Below, one piece after another: positions 22,252 to 26,500 of a stretch of 26,500 nt of DNA (positions are counted from its first letter, which is position 1; every line of letters starts with the position of its first letter). Under the pieces are notes generated by a model. It made no database searches and was not told where the DNA came from. It worked only from the letters and a program-made list of their open reading frames with translations. The DNA comes from an uncultured Erysipelotrichaceae bacterium (GTDB lineage: Bacteria > Bacillota_I > Bacilli_A > RF39 > UBA660): contig CACXJP010000053.1 in the NCBI GenBank assembly GCA_902768065.1, positions 1-26,500 of the forward strand, given 5' to 3'. The translations under genes were made by a program, and so were the position numbers.

Positions 22252-24267
22252 ATGCCAGTACCTTTTTATTTGCGAAAGCCAGAAGAAGTTTCTCCCAAAT
22301 TTACTCTTACTACTAGAAGTAACGGAGCAAACAATAATTATAATAAAACACCTCTTATATCATATAACGAAGATAATAGAATAAAGCTTGCTGAGAATTT
22401 TAGACGTAATATGGAACATATTGCAAACGCTCAGCCAGCTCCTTCTCGTCAACGTCCTTCTTCTTGGAAAGATAATATAAATTATGATGAAGGCTATGAT
22501 TCTAATATAGAAGATAAATTTAGAGCAGACCACGATTATCTTGGTCTTGCTGATTATCTTTCTCATTTTAGAATGGGAAATAGAAGTGAACAAAAAGAAT
22601 ATGAAAATGAAATTACTCAACTTCGTAGATATGGAAGAGAATATAACGCTATTCATGAAAGAGCAACAAAAGAACAAAGTTATTCAATAGCTTTTATGGA
22701 AGCTTTTAACAACGGTGATATAGATTCTTTAGATTCAGATAATCCAGATAAACATCATTATCTCGGAGTTATAGATTCATTAGGAAGAAAGCAATATACT
22801 AATACTCCTATAATACCTTCTTCTATAGCTCGTGCTCCAAATAAGATAGAATATGATACTGAACAAACTCCTTCTACTATTAGTGTTGCATTTAATGATA
22901 AACACGTAAGTTATGCTCTTTGGGGCATAGGTGATACAATTCCAGGTTTTAATCTTATAACGGATGTATTATCTAAAGATAAAGATGAAAATCAATTTAA
23001 TAAGTTTGCTCATGAAACTGGTTATGATTTAAATGAGATAAAAGCTTTGTTAGGAGATAACGCTATAAGTTTTAAAGAAGGAAGAACTGTTGTAAATATT
23101 CCTAAAAATAATATAGACGGAATAAAATTATTAACAGCTATTAGAAAATGGCAAATAGATAGTGGTAGAAATCACGATGATATTCAATATTCTAGTTATG
23201 GTACTGACAGAAATCTAGTAAGTGACTTTAGTGATGATATTGGTAGTCAAATAGATAGAGTGTCAATGCTTATAGACAGAAGTACTAGAAATAAAGATAT
23301 TGCTGTTCAAAATACAGTTGGTCTTAATCAACAATTTTCTACTACTGTTCTTCCTTATATGAATGAACGTCAAATGCAATTAAATAAAGCTAGACAAGCT
23401 GGTATGATTAGTGATGATGCTTTTACTTCTCAGCTTAAAGCTGATAATGCTATTTACGAAAATCAACTTATGCTTACAGCTTTTTCTAAGCTTAAAATAT
23501 ATACTGATGCTGATAATGAACCAGGAAACGAAGATTTACATGAAATGACTGATAATCTTGAAAGAGGTAAACTTAAAGATTATATTCGTAATGCTATTCG
23601 TGAAGATAGAGTTTCTTGGAGCGCAGCACTTTCTAATGGAGAATATGGAGCTTATATAACTATCGCAGCAGATGATAACAAAGGAGCTTTTGTTACAGAT
23701 AAAGAAGATTCTCGTAGAGGTATGACTATTTTTATTCCAGGTTTGTTTACTAAAAGTATTCAAACAGCTTTTAATTCTTCTACACAAGGTAAAACTGTAG
23801 CTGAATTTAATAGTATGCAACAATATGGTTATCAACGAGAACTTAAAAACGGTGATATTATAAAAAATGTTGGTAATAATAATGCTCAATATTATGATAA
23901 AAATACTGACACTTGGAAACTTATTAGCAGAGAAGAGGCTCAAAATAAGCTTCACCAAGATATTATTATAGAAGATGCTGTTAGAACTATAGGAGATAGA
24001 GCGTTTAACAACAAAGGAGAACGTAGAGTTGGTTATACACCAGAGAATGATGCTAAAAAAATAGCTATTGCTGCAGCTAATGAACTTTATCCAGGTTATC
24101 CAATAGAAGAATATGATGTTGCTGCTTGGAATCCATCAAAAGAAGATGCTAAAGTTCGTATGCAAAATAGTAATGCCGATAAAGATGAAAAAGCAGATAA
24201 AGCTCTTGAAATTTATCAAACTATTATCGGTGATATATATAAAATACTTAACGTTAATATTAAATAA
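22252..24267 (+). CDS. Large internal virion protein, 671 aa
   Basis: An Asn/Pro/Arg-rich, probably disordered N-terminus (residues 1-80) is followed by helical regions (80-160), a hydrophobic patch near 225-245 (YALWGIGDTIPGFNLITDVL) and long charged helices. A mixed region (about 460-560) reads ITIAADDNKGAF and MTIFIPGLF. No protease, nuclease or lysozyme motif stands out. In crAss-like phages several large proteins of this type lie between the muzzle gene and the virion RNA polymerase and are packaged in the particle. Position and composition support that class, and the precise role is unknown. The start ATG has no Shine-Dalgarno sequence, like its neighbours. Confidence 0.75.
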   Translation: MPVPFYLRKPEEVSPKFTLTTRSNGANNNYNKTPLISYNEDNRIKLAENFRRNMEHIANAQPAPSRQRPSSWKDNINYDEGYDSNIEDKFRADHDYLGLADYLSHFRMGNRSEQKEYENEITQLRRYGREYNAIHERATKEQSYSIAFMEAFNNGDIDSLDSDNPDKHHYLGVIDSLGRKQYTNTPIIPSSIARAPNKIEYDTEQTPSTISVAFNDKHVSYALWGIGDTIPGFNLITDVLSKDKDENQFNKFAHETGYDLNEIKALLGDNAISFKEGRTVVNIPKNNIDGIKLLTAIRKWQIDSGRNHDDIQYSSYGTDRNLVSDFSDDIGSQIDRVSMLIDRSTRNKDIAVQNTVGLNQQFSTTVLPYMNERQMQLNKARQAGMISDDAFTSQLKADNAIYENQLMLTAFSKLKIYTDADNEPGNEDLHEMTDNLERGKLKDYIRNAIREDRVSWSAALSNGEYGAYITIAADDNKGAFVTDKEDSRRGMTIFIPGLFTKSIQTAFNSSTQGKTVAEFNSMQQYGYQRELKNGDIIKNVGNNNAQYYDKNTDTWKLISREEAQNKLHQDIIIEDAVRTIGDRAFNNKGERRVGYTPENDAKKIAIAAANELYPGYPIEEYDVAAWNPSKEDAKVRMQNSNADKDEKADKALEIYQTIIGDIYKILNVNIK

Positions 24268-24269
24268 CT

Positions 24270-26500
24270 ATGGATATAGATGCTATTCTTGATGGTGGTT
24301 ATGATGTTAAAAATCCTAACTATAATCCAAAAACTAAAAAAGGTAGGGCTGAAAAGCCTTACCTTAAGTCGTCTGATATGGGTAATGCTCATCCTTTCAT
24401 AACAGAAGGATTTAACATAAACGCACGTGATGCTTTTATGTTTAATGTTGATGATGTTGAAAAATATGTAAATGCTGGTATAAATCTTAATAATTGGGAA
24501 ACTACAGAAGATTGGGATAAACAACTTGCTGAACAACAGTCTGCACTTAGTAAACTTGCTCATGGTATCGAGCGAGCTATTATTTCAGAAGTAGGAATTG
24601 GAACAATTAAAGGAGTGTTTGATTTAGTTGATGCTATTGGACAAGGAATTGGAGTTTCAGATGGAGATTATACTAATCCAGTTAGTAGATATCTTGATGG
24701 TCTTCAAAAAGACTTTGAAGAAGCTACTCCAATTTATGTTAATCCTGATAAGAATATAGGCAACGGAGGTCTTACTGATATGGGTTGGTGGGCTAGCAAT
24801 TTACCAAGTATTGCTAGCTCTTTAACGCTTTTAATTCCTTCTACTGGAATTGTAAGAGGTGTTGCTGCACTTGGTAAACTTAATTCTGTTCAACGTTTTA
24901 CTAATAACGCAGTAAAGTTTATGCGTGGTACTAAATACTTAGATAAACTTACTCATATTAGTCCTAAAAATATAGATAGAATTAGTAGATTTGTTGAAAA
25001 TGGAACTACTGCTGCTCTTAGCAGAGTTATGGAAAATTATCAAGAAGCTCAACAAGTTTATGACGATGTTAAGAATAACGTATTAAATACGTTTAATAGC
25101 GAAGACTTTACTGAAAAAGATTATCAAGAAGTTATTAAAAGAAATGCTAGTATTCTTGAAGGTGTTGACGTTAATGATAAAGAAGCTGTAGCTGACGCTA
25201 TTGCTCATAGGTCTGCTACACGTACATTTAAAGAAGACTTTGCTAATATAGGTTTTGATATTATTCAACTTTATGGTCTTCGTAATACTTGGAAAGGTCT
25301 TCGTAAGGCCCATGGTTCTTCTAGTCTTGATTTAGCTAACAAAAGAGTTATTGAAACTGCTGGTAAGACAGCTAAAGAAATTGAAGCTATTGATGCTTCT
25401 AAGAGTTTTCTTAATAAGAGACTAGAACAACTTGCGGCTATTACTAAAGGTGGTTATAAGACTGCTCTTGCTGATAGTACTGAAGGTATTGAAGAAGCAG
25501 TTAACTATATTGCTCAACAAGAAGGTACACATCTTGGTCAGTATTTACTTGACGGTAAAGATGGTAGTGGTCTTGATAGTAGACTTGCAGAATATATTAC
25601 TGCTCCTCAACTTTGGGATAGTGCTTTCTGGGGTTTTATTGGTGGTATTGTATTTCAAGGTCTTGGTTCTTCTTTTAAAAGAGTTCAACAAAAGATAGAA
25701 GAAGGTATTTCTAAGAAAGATGCTACTGTAGAAGATGTTAAAAAGAAATCTTGGTGGCAATTTGATGATTTACCTGAAATTAAACGTCGTAAATCAAATA
25801 TTGAATATCAAGGTACTCGTCTTAATCAAATGCTCAAAGAAGCAGAACAAATTAATAACGGTATTAATCCTTATGCTCAGTCAAATGACACTAAAACTTT
25901 TGATACTGAAACAGAAGAAGGTAAACTTCAGCAAGATTTAGCTAGAGAAAGAGCTCTTAATGATTTTGCTGATGATGTTATTATGAATTCTGCTAATAAT
26001 GGTAATATTGATTATCTTAGAGCATTCCTTGAAAGTGACCAAGTAAGAGAGGCTCTTGTTAATAAAGGTCTTATTAGTAAAGAAGATGCTGTTGCTCGTC
26101 AACAAGAACTTGTCAATCGTATTGATGAGATTGAAGGTATGTATGATGCAGAAGTTAGACAGCTTAATGATATTGCTGCTGAGTCTGATAAGAACATTCC
26201 TATTGAGTATCTTCAAATTATTGCTAATAATAATGTACATAGAAAACTTGCTATTCAAAATTATCAGAGAGTTGCTCAAAGACTTGAAGATAAAGTTAAG
26301 CGTACAGAAGATTTAGTTAAAGATGAACTTGGTTCTAATAAACCAGGTGCTATGAATATGTATCGTCAACTTGTTGATTTACAATGTAAAACACAAGAAC
26401 TTGCTGCACTATATGCTAATAAGAAACATATCGAAAATGATAAGAATCTTGTTAAAACTCTTAGTGGTCAAATTCAACTTGATGATACTAAAAAGAAAAT
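24270..26500 (+). CDS. Large internal (ejection/cargo) protein, N-terminal 743 residues, cut by window end
   Basis: ATG 24270 follows the previous stop after two bases, and the frame stays open to the last base, so the gene is incomplete at its 3' end. Hydrophobic, Gly/Ala-rich segments lie at about residues 99-128, 172-200 (WWASNLPSIASSLTLLIPST) and 449-468 (DSAFWGFIGGIVFQGLGSSF), separated by long charged helices. Such amphipathic or membrane-active segments in a very large helical phage protein suggest an ejected internal protein that helps DNA cross the host envelope. In crAss-like phages large proteins here precede or include the virion RNA polymerase, but no polymerase motif is visible in the part present. 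An intragenic 9-bp inverted repeat lies at 24792-24818. Confidence 0.8.
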   Translation, partial: MDIDAILDGGYDVKNPNYNPKTKKGRAEKPYLKSSDMGNAHPFITEGFNINARDAFMFNVDDVEKYVNAGINLNNWETTEDWDKQLAEQQSALSKLAHGIERAIISEVGIGTIKGVFDLVDAIGQGIGVSDGDYTNPVSRYLDGLQKDFEEATPIYVNPDKNIGNGGLTDMGWWASNLPSIASSLTLLIPSTGIVRGVAALGKLNSVQRFTNNAVKFMRGTKYLDKLTHISPKNIDRISRFVENGTTAALSRVMENYQEAQQVYDDVKNNVLNTFNSEDFTEKDYQEVIKRNASILEGVDVNDKEAVADAIAHRSATRTFKEDFANIGFDIIQLYGLRNTWKGLRKAHGSSSLDLANKRVIETAGKTAKEIEAIDASKSFLNKRLEQLAAITKGGYKTALADSTEGIEEAVNYIAQQEGTHLGQYLLDGKDGSGLDSRLAEYITAPQLWDSAFWGFIGGIVFQGLGSSFKRVQQKIEEGISKKDATVEDVKKKSWWQFDDLPEIKRRKSNIEYQGTRLNQMLKEAEQINNGINPYAQSNDTKTFDTETEEGKLQQDLARERALNDFADDVIMNSANNGNIDYLRAFLESDQVREALVNKGLISKEDAVARQQELVNRIDEIEGMYDAEVRQLNDIAAESDKNIPIEYLQIIANNNVHRKLAIQNYQRVAQRLEDKVKRTEDLVKDELGSNKPGAMNMYRQLVDLQCKTQELAALYANKKHIENDKNLVKTLSGQIQLDDTKKK

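Noticed and set aside
24792..24818. 9-bp inverted repeat (GCTAGCAAT / ATTGCTAGC) in the last gene
   Set aside because: It is purely intragenic, has no relation to the 17-nt motif, and could arise by chance from Ala-Ser codons in a 26-kb window.
1..26500. tRNA genes, CRISPR arrays, insertion sequences, integrase or attachment sites
   Set aside because: No cloverleaf-like tRNA sequence, no regularly spaced repeats and no transposase or integrase protein was seen on reading both strands; the dispersed 17-nt repeats are kilobases apart and not an array.

Overview
The window reads as part of the late, virion-morphogenesis half of a crAss-like phage (order Crassvirales) of a Bacteroidales host. 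Every gene I accept is on the + strand, tightly packed, in AT-rich DNA with T/A-ending codons. Starts are A/T-rich and mostly lack a Shine-Dalgarno sequence, and the two clearest promoters have the Bacteroides form (TTTG, then TAnnTTTG). The order of ring-like proteins, a 1500-residue muzzle-type tail protein and large internal cargo-type proteins is what I know from crAss-like phages. Family assignments are from memory and protein reading; no search was run.

Layout. 1-3517: end of a virion protein, a strongly expressed structural protein, a membrane-anchored coiled-coil protein, a small protein and a 264-residue conserved crAss-type protein. 3536-7324: a diversity-generating retroelement (DGR) cassette. 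It holds a coiled-coil/C-type-lectin-like target protein with a hypermutated 3' end, a DGR-type reverse transcriptase, a DUF4376-type protein and a small helical protein. 7325-8460: a structured non-coding stretch, a small basic protein, a four-helix-like membrane protein and a small HTH protein, closed by a terminator. 8582-11459: a Bacteroides-type promoter drives a Trp-rich structural protein and several small conserved phage proteins, ending with a HExxH metallopeptidase-like protein and a terminator. 11460-12035: a palindrome-rich regulatory region, a promoter and a holin-like protein. 12124-14485: three tail ring/adaptor-type proteins. 14489-18991: muzzle/tail stabilisation protein. 19004-26500: four large internal (cargo/ejection) proteins, the last cut by the window edge.

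Two things stand out. First, a 17-nt sequence, TTTCTTCTACGGGGCGG, occurs seven times in both orientations. Four copies lie just after gene ends in or beside hairpin loops, and the stem sequences differ between copies while the motif stays fixed. Two more copies lie inside virion genes in different reading frames, so the conservation is at nucleotide level. This looks like a phage-specific nucleic-acid element and I cannot name it. Second, the DGR reverse transcriptase is one continuous frame (5244-6515) interrupted only by two TGA codons, at positions where Trp would fit, while about 7000 other codons in the window contain no in-frame TGA. That suggests readthrough or recoding specific to this gene, or the first steps of decay. 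The matching DGR template repeat was not found in the window.
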